DNA from: Bradyrhizobium diazoefficiens
Lineage (GTDB): Bacteria > Pseudomonadota > Alphaproteobacteria > Rhizobiales > Xanthobacteraceae
DNA length: 64,000 nucleotides
Assembly (NCBI RefSeq): GCF_018131015.1
Contig: NZ_JAFCJJ010000008.1
Location: 62,001 to 126,000 of the forward strand
Direction of reading: 5' to 3'
The translations under genes were made by a program, and so were the position numbers. Shown here one piece after another: positions 56,690 through 63,785 of the stretch (positions are counted from its first letter, which is position 1; each line of letters begins with the position of its first letter). The notes beneath the pieces were generated by a model. The model saw only the letters and a list, made by a program, of their open reading frames with translations. It ran no database searches and had not been told where the DNA came from.

Positions 56690-56853
56690 CGCTCAGGCTG
56701 GCCGCGAGGTCGAAGTCTGGTGGTCCAAGTCTCGGGAGGAGCCCCTGGCGCGCAAAACGCAGCGTCGCCCCGTCAATCAAGAGCAAATCTTAGAATCGGG
56801 GATAATAGGGTCGACACAATTTTTGAGCGGGGCCAGGGCCCCGCTCTTTTTTT
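56690..56853 (+). ncRNA. candidate small RNA, about 164 nt
   Basis: It is bounded by a sigma-70-like promoter and a strong intrinsic terminator and has no plausible start codon with a Shine-Dalgarno. Internal GC-rich segments can form hairpins (GGG-AGGA-GCCC region near 56735-56750). The size would fit 6S RNA or a rhizobial trans-acting sRNA, but I could not match a known family. It could alternatively be a long untranslated leader attenuating the globin gene just downstream. Confidence 0.5.
56825..56853 (+). terminator. strong rho-independent terminator
   Basis: GAGCGGGGCC (56825-56834) and GGCCCCGCTC (56837-56846) are perfect inverted repeats, followed directly by seven T (56847-56853). 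It ends whatever is transcribed from about 56690. It precedes the globin start by about 20 bases. Confidence 0.88.
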
Positions 56854-56874
56854 GTCTGCATGGCATGAGTGCCG

Positions 56875-57279
56875 ATGGGCGCCTCCCCTAATCCGATCGA
56901 GAACAGCTTTGAAATCGCGGCCCAGCGCTGCGCGGATCTCACGCCGCTGGTCTATCAACGCCTGTTCGAAGCGCATCCTGAAACGCAGGCGATGTTCCGC
57001 ACGCAAGGCAGCGCACTCGTCAAGGGATCGATGCTGGCGCTGACCATCGAGGCGATCCTCGACTTCGCCGGCGAGCGCCGCGGAGCCTTCCGGCTGATCG
57101 GCTGCGAAGTGTCGTCGCACGACGGCTACGGCACGCCGCGCGAGCTGTTCATCGCCTTCTTCGCCATCATCAGGGATACACTGCGCGACCTGCTCGGCGA
57201 CGAATGGTCGCCAGAAATCGCGCAGGCCTGGGATAAATTGCTCCTCGAAATCGACGCCTTCGCTGGCATCGCAGCGTAA
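56875..57279 (+). CDS. globin family protein
   Basis: 134 residues from ATG 56875; a GTG two codons earlier (56869) is also open, and neither has a good Shine-Dalgarno. Globin features: a short helical start ENSFEIAAQRCADLTPLVYQRLFEAHPETQAMFR (bacterial haemoglobin helices A-C), LALTIEAILDFAGE, then EVSSHDGYGTPRELFIAFFAIIRDTL with the likely proximal His in SSH. Short single-domain haemoglobins bind O2 or NO. The terminator directly upstream raises the question of how it is transcribed: read-through or a weak promoter of its own. Confidence 0.75.
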   Translation: MGASPNPIENSFEIAAQRCADLTPLVYQRLFEAHPETQAMFRTQGSALVKGSMLALTIEAILDFAGERRGAFRLIGCEVSSHDGYGTPRELFIAFFAIIRDTLRDLLGDEWSPEIAQAWDKLLLEIDAFAGIAA

Positions 57280-57420
57280 CCCTTTGCGCTGCACCAACAC
57301 GACCCTGCGGCGATCGCGCGGCTGATTGCAGATTGAGTGGCATCAACTCTTGTGAGAGACTTTCGGGCATCGGTAGCGCAACCAATGACGCGCCGACGAC
57401 AAAATACATGGGAGCGAGCG

Positions 57421-58443
57421 ATGTCCGGGACGAAAGATTTCTCGACGACGAGGCGCGATCTTCTTCAGGCGGCAGCGACCGCCGGCGCCGGAGCTGCCCT
57501 CTTCGGCAGCATGGGCATAAACCCCGCACTTGCAGCCGAAGTCGGGCGAAGCGAGAAGCCGCTGAAGGCGGCGTTCTCCAACGCCGGCCTGCAGGCGACC
57601 TGGTGCGCGCAAGGAAAACAGGCCGCGGAATTCTGGGGCAAGCTGTTCAACGTCGAAGTGACCTGGTTCGACGGCCAGCTCGATGCGGTGAAGCAGCGCG
57701 CCGCGATCGACAACATGGCCTCGCAGAAATGGGATTTTGTCGCGATCCAGGCCTTCGGCATCGGCACCCTCACCCAGCCGGTGCAGAAGATGATCGACGC
57801 GGGCACGCCCGTGATCGACATGGACACGCTGATTGCCCCGCTCGACCAGATCAACGTCCACTCCTTCCTCGCCCCCGACAACGAGTTCATGGGCGCCTCG
57901 GTGACGCAGGCGCTGTGCAACGCCATGGGCGGCAAGGGCAAGATCATCATGACGCAAGGCGCCCTCGGCCACACCGGCGCGCAGGGACGAGCGAAGGGCT
58001 TCAACAACGTCGTCAAGCAATTCCCCGGCATCGAGGTGCTCGACACCCAGCCGGCCGACTGGGACGTGTCGAAGACCGCGCGGCTTTGGGAAACCTATCT
58101 GACCAAATATCCGCAGATCGACGCAGCGTTCTTCCACAATGACGACATGGCGCTTGCCGCCGCCAACATCATGAAGGCGCGGAACCGCACCAACATCCTG
58201 ATCGGCGGCGTCGACGCCATGCCGCCGGCGATCCAGGCGGTGAGCGAGGGCCGCATGTTCGCGACCGTGCGCAATCCGTCCTGCCGCATTCATGGCGGCG
58301 CCATCATTGCCGGTGTTTCGGCCGTGGTCGGCGGCGAGAAGAGCGGACAGGGCATCCCCAAGAACGTCGTCACCGACGGCCCGGTCGTGACCAAGGCCAA
58401 TGCCGCCGGAATGCAGTGGATGCAGGATCACTTCCTGATCTGA
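57421..58443 (+). CDS. sugar ABC transporter substrate-binding protein (RbsB-like)
   Basis: 340 residues from ATG 57421 (MSGTKDFSTTRRDLLQ); the frame opens 28 codons earlier without similarity. A Tat-like twin-arginine signal (TTRRDLLQAAATAG) precedes the mature type I periplasmic binding protein: PLKAAFSNAGLQATWCAQG, NMASQKWDFVAIQAFG, AGTPVIDMDTL, HNDDMALAAANIMKA. It is the first gene of a three-gene importer with ATPase and permease downstream, the ribose/galactose (CUT2) type. The sugar is not identifiable. Confidence 0.92.
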   Translation: MSGTKDFSTTRRDLLQAAATAGAGAALFGSMGINPALAAEVGRSEKPLKAAFSNAGLQATWCAQGKQAAEFWGKLFNVEVTWFDGQLDAVKQRAAIDNMASQKWDFVAIQAFGIGTLTQPVQKMIDAGTPVIDMDTLIAPLDQINVHSFLAPDNEFMGASVTQALCNAMGGKGKIIMTQGALGHTGAQGRAKGFNNVVKQFPGIEVLDTQPADWDVSKTARLWETYLTKYPQIDAAFFHNDDMALAAANIMKARNRTNILIGGVDAMPPAIQAVSEGRMFATVRNPSCRIHGGAIIAGVSAVVGGEKSGQGIPKNVVTDGPVVTKANAAGMQWMQDHFLI

Positions 58444-58464
58444 GCCTCCAAGATCCGAACTTAC

Positions 58465-59967
58465 ATGCCTGAGGGTCGTCAGCCCATCCTGGAACTCCAG
58501 GGCATCACGAAGAGCTTCGGCGGCGTCGAAGCGCTTCGTGGTGTCGACTTCGCGCTCCACGCGGGCGAGATCCACGGTCTCGTCGGTGAGAACGGCGCCG
58601 GAAAAAGCACGCTGATGAAGATCATCGCCGGCGTGCACACCGAATTCTCGGGCCGCTTCCTGATCGATGGCCAGGAGGCCCATCTTCGCTCGGCCCGCGA
58701 CGCCCGCGCGGCTGGCATCGCCATGGTGCACCAGGAGCTCTCGGTCGCCCCCGACCTCACGGTCGCGGAGAACGTCTTCCTTGGCAACCAGCCGACCAAC
58801 GCGCTCGGCCTCGTGCAATGGCGGCGGATGGCCCGGGAAGCCGGCGAGCAGCTCGCCCGCTTCGGCATCGACGTCGATCCGATGTCGCGGCTCGGCGACC
58901 TGCCGATCGGGCTGCAGCAACTGATCGAGATCGCCCGCGTGCTGTTCTCCGGGGCACGCATCGTCATCCTCGACGAGCCGACCTCCGCCCTCTCCCCGCC
59001 GGAGGTCGAGCGCCTGTTTGCAACGCTCAGGCGGCTGCGCGAGGAAGGCACGGCCATCGTCTTCATCTCGCATTTCATCGAGGACATTTTGCGTGTGTCC
59101 GATACGGTCACGGTGTTCCGCAACGGGCGCAAGGTGGCGGAAACCGCCGCCTCCGCCACCAGCAAGGGCGCGCTGATCGAGGCCATGATCGGCCGCGGCG
59201 GCGAGGCGCTCGAGCACAGCTACACCGACGATCTGATGCTGCCGCAAGCAGGCGATGGCTCGGTCGTGCTGAAGGCCGACCAGCTCTCGCTGGCCCGGAG
59301 CCTGCAGGAGGTCTCGTTCGAGGCGCGCGCCGGCGAGGTGCTCGGCATCTACGGCTTCATGGGCTGCGGCCAGCAGGAATTGTCGCGCATCCTGTTCGGC
59401 AAGCTGAAGCCGGACAGCGGCGCGCTGATCGTCGACGGCGCGGCACGCTCGTTCGCCAGCACCGCGGCGGCGCGGCGCGCGGGCATCGCGCTGGTGCCGG
59501 AGAGCCGGCGCGCGATGCTGTTCCATCAGGAGCCGGTCTACAAGAACGTCTCGATCAGCATTCTGGACCGCATTTCATCGCTGCTGCTCAAGCCCGCGCA
59601 GGAGCGCGACATCGCCCGCCGCCAGGTCGAGCAGTTGCAGATCCGGCCGCCGGTGGTCGGCCTCGACCTCGGCATGCTCTCCGGCGGCAACCAGCAGAAG
59701 GTCGCGCTGGCGAAATGGCTGACCTATCCGCCCAAGCTCCTGGTGCTGTGCGAGCCGACCCGCGGCATGGATGTCGGCGCCAAGAACGACGTCATCAACA
59801 TCGTCCGCGACCTCCGCGCCAGGGGGCTTGCGATCATCGTGCTGTCGACCGAGCCGGAGACGGTGCTGTCGCTGGCCGACCGCATCCTCGTGCTCAAGCG
59901 CGGCGCGGTGGTGCGGGAGTTCAGGAACGAGCCGGTCAGCAAAGACCGCCTGCTGGAGGCGGCGTGA
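58465..59967 (+). CDS. sugar ABC transporter ATP-binding protein (CUT2, two ATPase domains)
   Basis: 500 residues with two tandem ABC domains. Domain 1 has Walker A GENGAGKSTLMK, Walker B IVILDEPTSALS and a degenerate signature before it (LPIGLQQLIEIARVL). Domain 2 (from about 255) has a degenerate Walker A (GFMGCGQQELSR) as usual for RbsA/XylG, signature LSGGNQQKVALAKWL and LLVLCEPTRGMDVGAK. This fusion is diagnostic of CUT2 importers. It lies 21 bp after the binding-protein gene and abuts the permease gene. Confidence 0.94.
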   Translation: MPEGRQPILELQGITKSFGGVEALRGVDFALHAGEIHGLVGENGAGKSTLMKIIAGVHTEFSGRFLIDGQEAHLRSARDARAAGIAMVHQELSVAPDLTVAENVFLGNQPTNALGLVQWRRMAREAGEQLARFGIDVDPMSRLGDLPIGLQQLIEIARVLFSGARIVILDEPTSALSPPEVERLFATLRRLREEGTAIVFISHFIEDILRVSDTVTVFRNGRKVAETAASATSKGALIEAMIGRGGEALEHSYTDDLMLPQAGDGSVVLKADQLSLARSLQEVSFEARAGEVLGIYGFMGCGQQELSRILFGKLKPDSGALIVDGAARSFASTAAARRAGIALVPESRRAMLFHQEPVYKNVSISILDRISSLLLKPAQERDIARRQVEQLQIRPPVVGLDLGMLSGGNQQKVALAKWLTYPPKLLVLCEPTRGMDVGAKNDVINIVRDLRARGLAIIVLSTEPETVLSLADRILVLKRGAVVREFRNEPVSKDRLLEAA

Positions 59968-59978
59968 CGGAGAAGCAC

Positions 59979-61007
59979 ATGGCGAGCAGTGAGACGGTTC
60001 CGGCCGGTGGTCACCGGGCACGAGGCCTTGCGCCCTTCCTGCGCTCGCAGATGCGCAACATCGCGCCGTTCTTGACGCTGATCTTCCTGTCCGCCTTCTT
60101 CGCGATCGCCAGCCCCTCCTTCGCCACGCTCGACAATTTCGGCAACATCCTGACCCAGGTGTCGGTGACCGGCATCATCGCCGTCGGCCTCACCTTCGTG
60201 ATCCTGTGCGCGGAGATCGACCTGTCGATCGCCAGCATCGCCAACGTCACCGGCATCGCGGTCGCCTACTTCACGCTGCAGGAATCCTACGTCAACATCG
60301 CCAACGTTCCCATGCCCGGCGCGGTGGCGATCGTGCTGGCCATCCTGCTCTGCGCACTGCTCGGCCTCGTCAACGCGCTGGGGCTGACCGTGATCGGCAT
60401 CCCCTCCTTCATCATGACCTTGGCGATGATGCAGATCGCCGCCGGCATCTCGGCGCTGCTGGTGCGCGGCCAGATCGCCTACAAGGTGCCGAGCCTGATC
60501 ACGACGCTCGGCTCCGGTTCGATCGGCGGCATCCCCTGGATCGTCATCGTCGCCGCCGTGATGCTGCTCGGCGGCCATCTGGTGCTGACCTACACGCGCT
60601 TCGGCCGCTACGTCTACATGGTCGGCGGCAACCGCGAGGCCGCCGAATATTCCGGCCTCAACGTCAAGCTGATCCTCGGCGCGGTGATGGTGATCTCGGC
60701 GGTGTGCTCCGGCATTGGCGGCATGCTCGGCGTCGCCCATTTCGGCAGCGCGCAGCAGAACGAGTTCGACACCTATCTGCTCGACTCCATCGCCGCCGTC
60801 GTGGTCGGCGGCACCAGCCTGTTCGGCGGCCGCGGCGGCATCGGCAACACCATCGTCGGGCTCTTCGTTCTCGGTGTTCTCAACAACGGCCTCGACCACG
60901 TCAACATCGACAGCTTCTTGAAGATCCTGATCCGCGGCCTGATCCTGCTCGCGGCCCTCGTCATCAACGTCTACGCCCAGCGGCTCAGGGAAAAGGCGAC
61001 GGACTAG
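59979..61007 (+). CDS. sugar ABC transporter permease (RbsC-like)
   Basis: 342 residues from ATG 59979, six bases after GGAG; a GTG at 59964, overlapping the ATPase stop as GTGA, is an alternative start giving 347 residues. About ten membrane helices; the conserved block EIDLSIASIANVTG (permease motif with ExDLS) and the C-terminal AVVVGGTSLFGGRGGIGNTIVGLFVLGVLNNGLDHV identify the CUT2/BPD_transp_2 family. It forms the channel for the importer encoded by this operon. Confidence 0.93.
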   Translation: MASSETVPAGGHRARGLAPFLRSQMRNIAPFLTLIFLSAFFAIASPSFATLDNFGNILTQVSVTGIIAVGLTFVILCAEIDLSIASIANVTGIAVAYFTLQESYVNIANVPMPGAVAIVLAILLCALLGLVNALGLTVIGIPSFIMTLAMMQIAAGISALLVRGQIAYKVPSLITTLGSGSIGGIPWIVIVAAVMLLGGHLVLTYTRFGRYVYMVGGNREAAEYSGLNVKLILGAVMVISAVCSGIGGMLGVAHFGSAQQNEFDTYLLDSIAAVVVGGTSLFGGRGGIGNTIVGLFVLGVLNNGLDHVNIDSFLKILIRGLILLAALVINVYAQRLREKATD

Positions 61008-61026
61008 GCCCTCCGAACAAAAAAGA

Positions 61027-61047
61027 CGAAAACAACCCCATGCACCG
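61027..61047 (+). repeat. dispersed 21-bp intergenic repeat, copy 2
   Basis: Identical to the copy at 46796-46816 (other strand). It starts 20 bases after the permease stop and is preceded by an A-rich run (AACAAAAAAG). Confidence 0.75.
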
Positions 61048-61173
61048 TCCAAATCATTGAGGAATTCCGTCCGGGTTGACCTCGCCCCCGGCCGCAGCGA
61101 CGTTTGAGACGTCGAGCAAAACGGCATCATGATACCATCACCGCGTCGTACCGTCGGCGAGATCGGGAGCCTC

Positions 61174-61833
61174 ATGACCATCATCATCACCGCCTTCGAG
61201 CGCTCGCCCGATGGCGGCAAGGGACTGGCGCGAGACACGCGCGTTCGCTGGGCGCTCGAGGAGACCGGCCAACCCTACGAGGTTCGCCTCGTCTCGATCG
61301 ATGCGCTGAAGGAGCCTGCGCATCTGGCGCTCAATCCCTTCGGGCAGATTCCGACCTATGAGGATGGCGATCTCGCCCTGTTCGAGACCGGCGCGATCGT
61401 GCTCCACATCGCCGGGCGCCACGCCGGCCTGCTGCCCGATGACGCCAATGCCCGCGCCCGCGCCATCACATGGATGTTTGCCGCGCTCAGCACGATCGAG
61501 CCGCCGATCCTCGAGCTCGCCAACGCAACGCTGCTGGAGGGCGACAAGCCGTGGAGCGGGGAGCGCCTGCCGCTGGTAAGGGATCGCGTCCGCGCGCGGC
61601 TCGGCCCACTCTCGAGCCGCCTCGGCGGGGCCGACTGGCTCGACGGCGCGTTCAGTGCCGGCGACCTGATGATGGTCTCCGTGCTGCTCAGGTTGAAGCC
61701 TTCGGGCCTGCTCGGCGAGTTTCCGGCCCTTGCCGCCTATGTCGGGCGCGGCGAGGCGCGGCCGGCCTACAGGCGGGCTTTCGAGGCGCAACGCGCGCTC
61801 TACGCAACGATCCACCGGGAACCCCGGCCTTGA
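61174..61833 (+). CDS. glutathione S-transferase family protein
   Basis: 219 residues from ATG 61174 (MTIIITAFERSPDGG), which has GGGAG upstream; 15 codons of open frame before it are not conserved. Thioredoxin-like N-terminal domain: RWALEETGQPYEVRLV, NPFGQIPTYEDGDLALFETGAIVLHIA with the cis-Pro before Thr-Tyr and the ExxA glutathione-binding motif. All-helical C-terminal domain follows. Conjugation substrates are not predictable. It is monocistronic or weakly linked to the sugar operon. Confidence 0.9.
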   Translation: MTIIITAFERSPDGGKGLARDTRVRWALEETGQPYEVRLVSIDALKEPAHLALNPFGQIPTYEDGDLALFETGAIVLHIAGRHAGLLPDDANARARAITWMFAALSTIEPPILELANATLLEGDKPWSGERLPLVRDRVRARLGPLSSRLGGADWLDGAFSAGDLMMVSVLLRLKPSGLLGEFPALAAYVGRGEARPAYRRAFEAQRALYATIHREPRP

Positions 61834-61850
61834 CCGATGCGCGCGGTTTT

Positions 61851-62096
61851 TCAGGCAGGTTGCGGTAGTTCGCGCCGCCATTTGAACAGGTTGCGCGTCG
61901 CGATTGCGGTTAGAAACACGGCTGCGGGAAGGAAGCCAAAGTTTCCCGAGATCGCGATCCAGATGAACCAGAGAGCCTGGGTGAGGAGCGGCACATACCA
62001 GGACCACCAACTCTTGTTGCCGATCACCCAATATCCGTACATCGTCATCAACGACATACCCCACGGCATATAGGTGACGAAGTCGTGCCTGGTCAT
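61851..62096 (-). CDS. small inner-membrane protein of the peptide/DUF6065 operon
   Basis: 81 residues, rich in Trp and Tyr, with two predicted membrane helices (about 10-25 and 33-66: SWYVPLLTQALWFIWIAISGNFGFLPAAVFLTAIA). The C-terminus is basic (RNLFKWRRELPQ). Its ATG overlaps the stop of the DUF6065-like gene (ATGA), so the two are translationally coupled. It could be an exporter-like or anchoring protein; I do not recognise a family. Confidence 0.65.
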   Translation of the reverse strand: MTRHDFVTYMPWGMSLMTMYGYWVIGNKSWWSWYVPLLTQALWFIWIAISGNFGFLPAAVFLTAIATRNLFKWRRELPQPA

Positions 62097-62839
62097 AGCC
62101 GCTTCTCCCCCGCCCGGCGTTTGCGTGCCGCCACCGCGTAAGCCCCTTGCCGCCGCCCGATCGGATTCATGCCGGGCTGAACAATCGTGCGCTCGAAGGC
62201 TCGCCAGTCCTCGGCAGTCAGTCCCTCGAAGCCGGTGTGGACGGTGAAATTATTCAACTTCTCGTCGTCATATTCAGCGCGGTGAATTGGGATCAACTGG
62301 AGGAACGGCTGGTCGGCGCGAAAATCGACGGGAATGCCGGTGTCGATGAGCCTGATATTGGTGAACAGCGGACCAAACCAGCGATCGGTCTCAACGATGC
62401 CTTCCATGACATGGTAGGCGTCGTCCGGCACGACGTTGACGGGAGAGCGCACCATCAGGCTGTAGCCCGGCGCCGTCTTGATCAGGTATCCCGGCCATAC
62501 CTGCATGATGCCGTAGAACTGGGTCATGCCGCACATCCACGGTGAAGAGAATCTTGCAGCGTCGGGCGCGTGACTCTGAAATGTCTGCTCGAAATCCGGA
62601 TACTGGATCGCGTCCAGCTTGTTCCATGTCTTGCCGTCGTCGAGGCTGATCAAAGTCCTGCGGCCCGACCACAGCAGCTTGAAGGAGATGGGCAGGAAAA
62701 CGTACCAGCCGAGCCCCGATGCGGCACGCACGGGTTCGCAGCGATGATGCCCCGCCGGAAGCTGATCGCCGGCCGTCTTGGACGCGCGAACAGGTGAGCG
62801 ATGATTGTAGACGAGTTCGTGAAACGTGATGAGAGACAC
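62093..62839 (-). CDS. DUF6065-like protein
   Basis: 248 residues from GTG 62839, which has a full GGAGG seven bases upstream; an ATG at 62872 is open but has no such site. Features resembling the DUF6065 family: SGLGWYVFLPISFKLLWSG, PGYSLMVRSPVNVVPDDAYHVMEGIVETDRWFGP, FTNIRLIDTGIPVDFRADQPFLQLIPIHR. The protein has no signal peptide and no recognisable catalytic motif. The segment around residue 140-180 is repeated in family members I recall, but none has a known activity. It follows a small-peptide gene and precedes a membrane protein gene on the same strand, all three probably one operon. Confidence 0.7.
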   Translation of the reverse strand: MSLITFHELVYNHRSPVRASKTAGDQLPAGHHRCEPVRAASGLGWYVFLPISFKLLWSGRRTLISLDDGKTWNKLDAIQYPDFEQTFQSHAPDAARFSSPWMCGMTQFYGIMQVWPGYLIKTAPGYSLMVRSPVNVVPDDAYHVMEGIVETDRWFGPLFTNIRLIDTGIPVDFRADQPFLQLIPIHRAEYDDEKLNNFTVHTGFEGLTAEDWRAFERTIVQPGMNPIGRRQGAYAVAARKRRAGEKRL

Positions 62840-63010
62840 TGAAGCAACCTCCAGACCCGCTCGGCAACCCATTCAGCCGAGTTGTGAACGAATATCGCGA
62901 TCAACGCGTTGCGAGCGGCGCAACTGCTCGCCCCGCCACGACGAATGCCGGGCGAGAAACGATACCAAGTCTAATTGCTTGCGAGCGCTACGGCGGCTTG
63001 CAGGAAATGG

Positions 63011-63039
63011 GGCAAGCGAGGCCGGCCCCATTCCGTCGA
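63011..63039 (-). promoter_or_regulatory. hairpin between the small-peptide gene and the DUF6065-like gene
   Basis: AATGGGGC and GCCCCATT form an 8-bp stem around a loop of about 13 bases, 10-40 bases downstream of the peptide stop. There is no T run on the minus strand, so it may be an mRNA processing or attenuation element rather than a full terminator. Such a structure after a precursor peptide gene gives higher precursor than enzyme levels in many peptide operons. Confidence 0.45.
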
Positions 63040-63047
63040 ACCGAAGC

Positions 63048-63152
63048 CTATTTCACGGCCGTGAACACGGGCGCCATACCGCCGATATTGACATTGTCCC
63101 GATCACGAATGTTCTTCGGCAAAGTCTTTTCGACCTTCACACCCAACTTCAT
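63048..63152 (-). CDS. 34-residue peptide, candidate precursor or microprotein
   Basis: ATG 63152 to TAG 63048-63050. The Shine-Dalgarno is the full AGGAGGT (63157-63163), four bases before the ATG, unusually strong for this window. The sequence starts MKLGVKVEKTLPKN, is basic, and has NIGGMAPVFTAVK at the end, with a Gly-Gly at residues 24-25. It has no membrane segment and no signal peptide. A Gly-Gly leader with a nine-residue core would fit a modified or secreted peptide, but this is speculative. It stands at the head of the DUF6065-like/membrane protein genes. Confidence 0.6.
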   Translation of the reverse strand: MKLGVKVEKTLPKNIRDRDNVNIGGMAPVFTAVK

Positions 63153-63166
63153 GCGGACCTCCTATC

Positions 63167-63181
63167 GGAGCGTGATGCTCC
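63167..63181 (-). promoter_or_regulatory. hairpin just upstream of the small-peptide Shine-Dalgarno
   Basis: GGAGC-GTGAT-GCTCC (15 bases) forms a 5-bp stem in the leader, ending three bases before the AGGAGGT. It could modulate ribosome access or protect the 5' end. Confidence 0.35.
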
Positions 63182-63226
63182 TGGATTTAGGAATGACTCA
63201 CGCCTGAATTCAGCAGCACCTGCGGG

Positions 63227-63240
63227 AAGCATGCATGCTT
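63227..63240. promoter_or_regulatory. 14-bp perfect palindrome, possible operator of the small-peptide operon
   Basis: AAGCATGCATGCTT is its own reverse complement. It lies about 75 bases before the peptide ATG, just downstream (on the minus strand) of an AT-rich TATATATTG. The position suits a repressor or activator site, but no matching regulator is in the window. Confidence 0.35.
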
Positions 63241-63753
63241 GAAGCAATATATACGATTCGCTGTCGCAAGACGCACGGCCGTCCCTGTCCTCACAGTTCG
63301 CCGACATGCGCGCGGCCTATGTTCGCGCGGCCGCAGCCGGCGAATAACGCGGCAGCACGGTGCGTCATTGACCATCTCGACGGCCCGGGGCGGTTCGACG
63401 CATTGCCGTCTCGCCAGCGGGATCGGATCACCGCCACCGCGCCGAACCATGTCCTCGACACGCGCTCCGGCTTCGATCCCACGATCCCGGCGCTCCGCAA
63501 CATCCTGCTTCCGACCCGAGTTGTACGCGGCGAAGGAACGGCACGGTCCCTGTACACATGCGCGGATGTCCTGAGCCGCGCGATGGCAAACGCATCGTTG
63601 CATTCGATTGCGGGTGCGGGCCATTTCATGACGGCCACGCACGCGGCCGAACTGGCCGGGCTCATCGGCGATCACGTCATGAAGGCCGAGAACGCAGCCT
63701 GGGCCGATTTGAGCTTCGCATCACCCTTTGGGCTCGCCGCCCGAAGCGGGTGA
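63235..63753 (+). pseudogene. alpha/beta hydrolase remnant, truncated and frameshifted
   Basis: The open frame encodes 172 residues, of which the last about 125 resemble the C-terminal half of alpha/beta hydrolases: VIDHLDGPGRFDALPSRQRDRI, LPTRVVRGEGTARS, and IAGAGHFMTATHAAELAGLIGDHV, where GAGH holds the catalytic-histidine position. The expected preceding residues (FADMRAAYVRAAAAGE) are found in another frame ending at about 63349, so at least one frameshift separates them. The core domain with the nucleophile is missing. Inactive as a hydrolase; expression as a fragment cannot be ruled out. Confidence 0.6.
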
Positions 63754-63785
63754 AGGCTGTCCACGCGGCTCCGACGCAAAATACG

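Noticed and set aside
56690..56853. Assignment of the candidate sRNA as 6S RNA
   Set aside because: The length fits, but no long closing stem joining the 5' and 3' ends could be drawn and no known consensus was recognised.
57343..59526. A 727-codon open frame on the minus strand
   Set aside because: Antisense to the sugar-binding protein and ATPase genes; no start signal and no domain.
62826..63242. Plus-strand frame of 138 codons over the peptide gene
   Set aside because: It has no Shine-Dalgarno and no protein-like pattern, while the minus-strand 34-codon gene under it has a perfect one.
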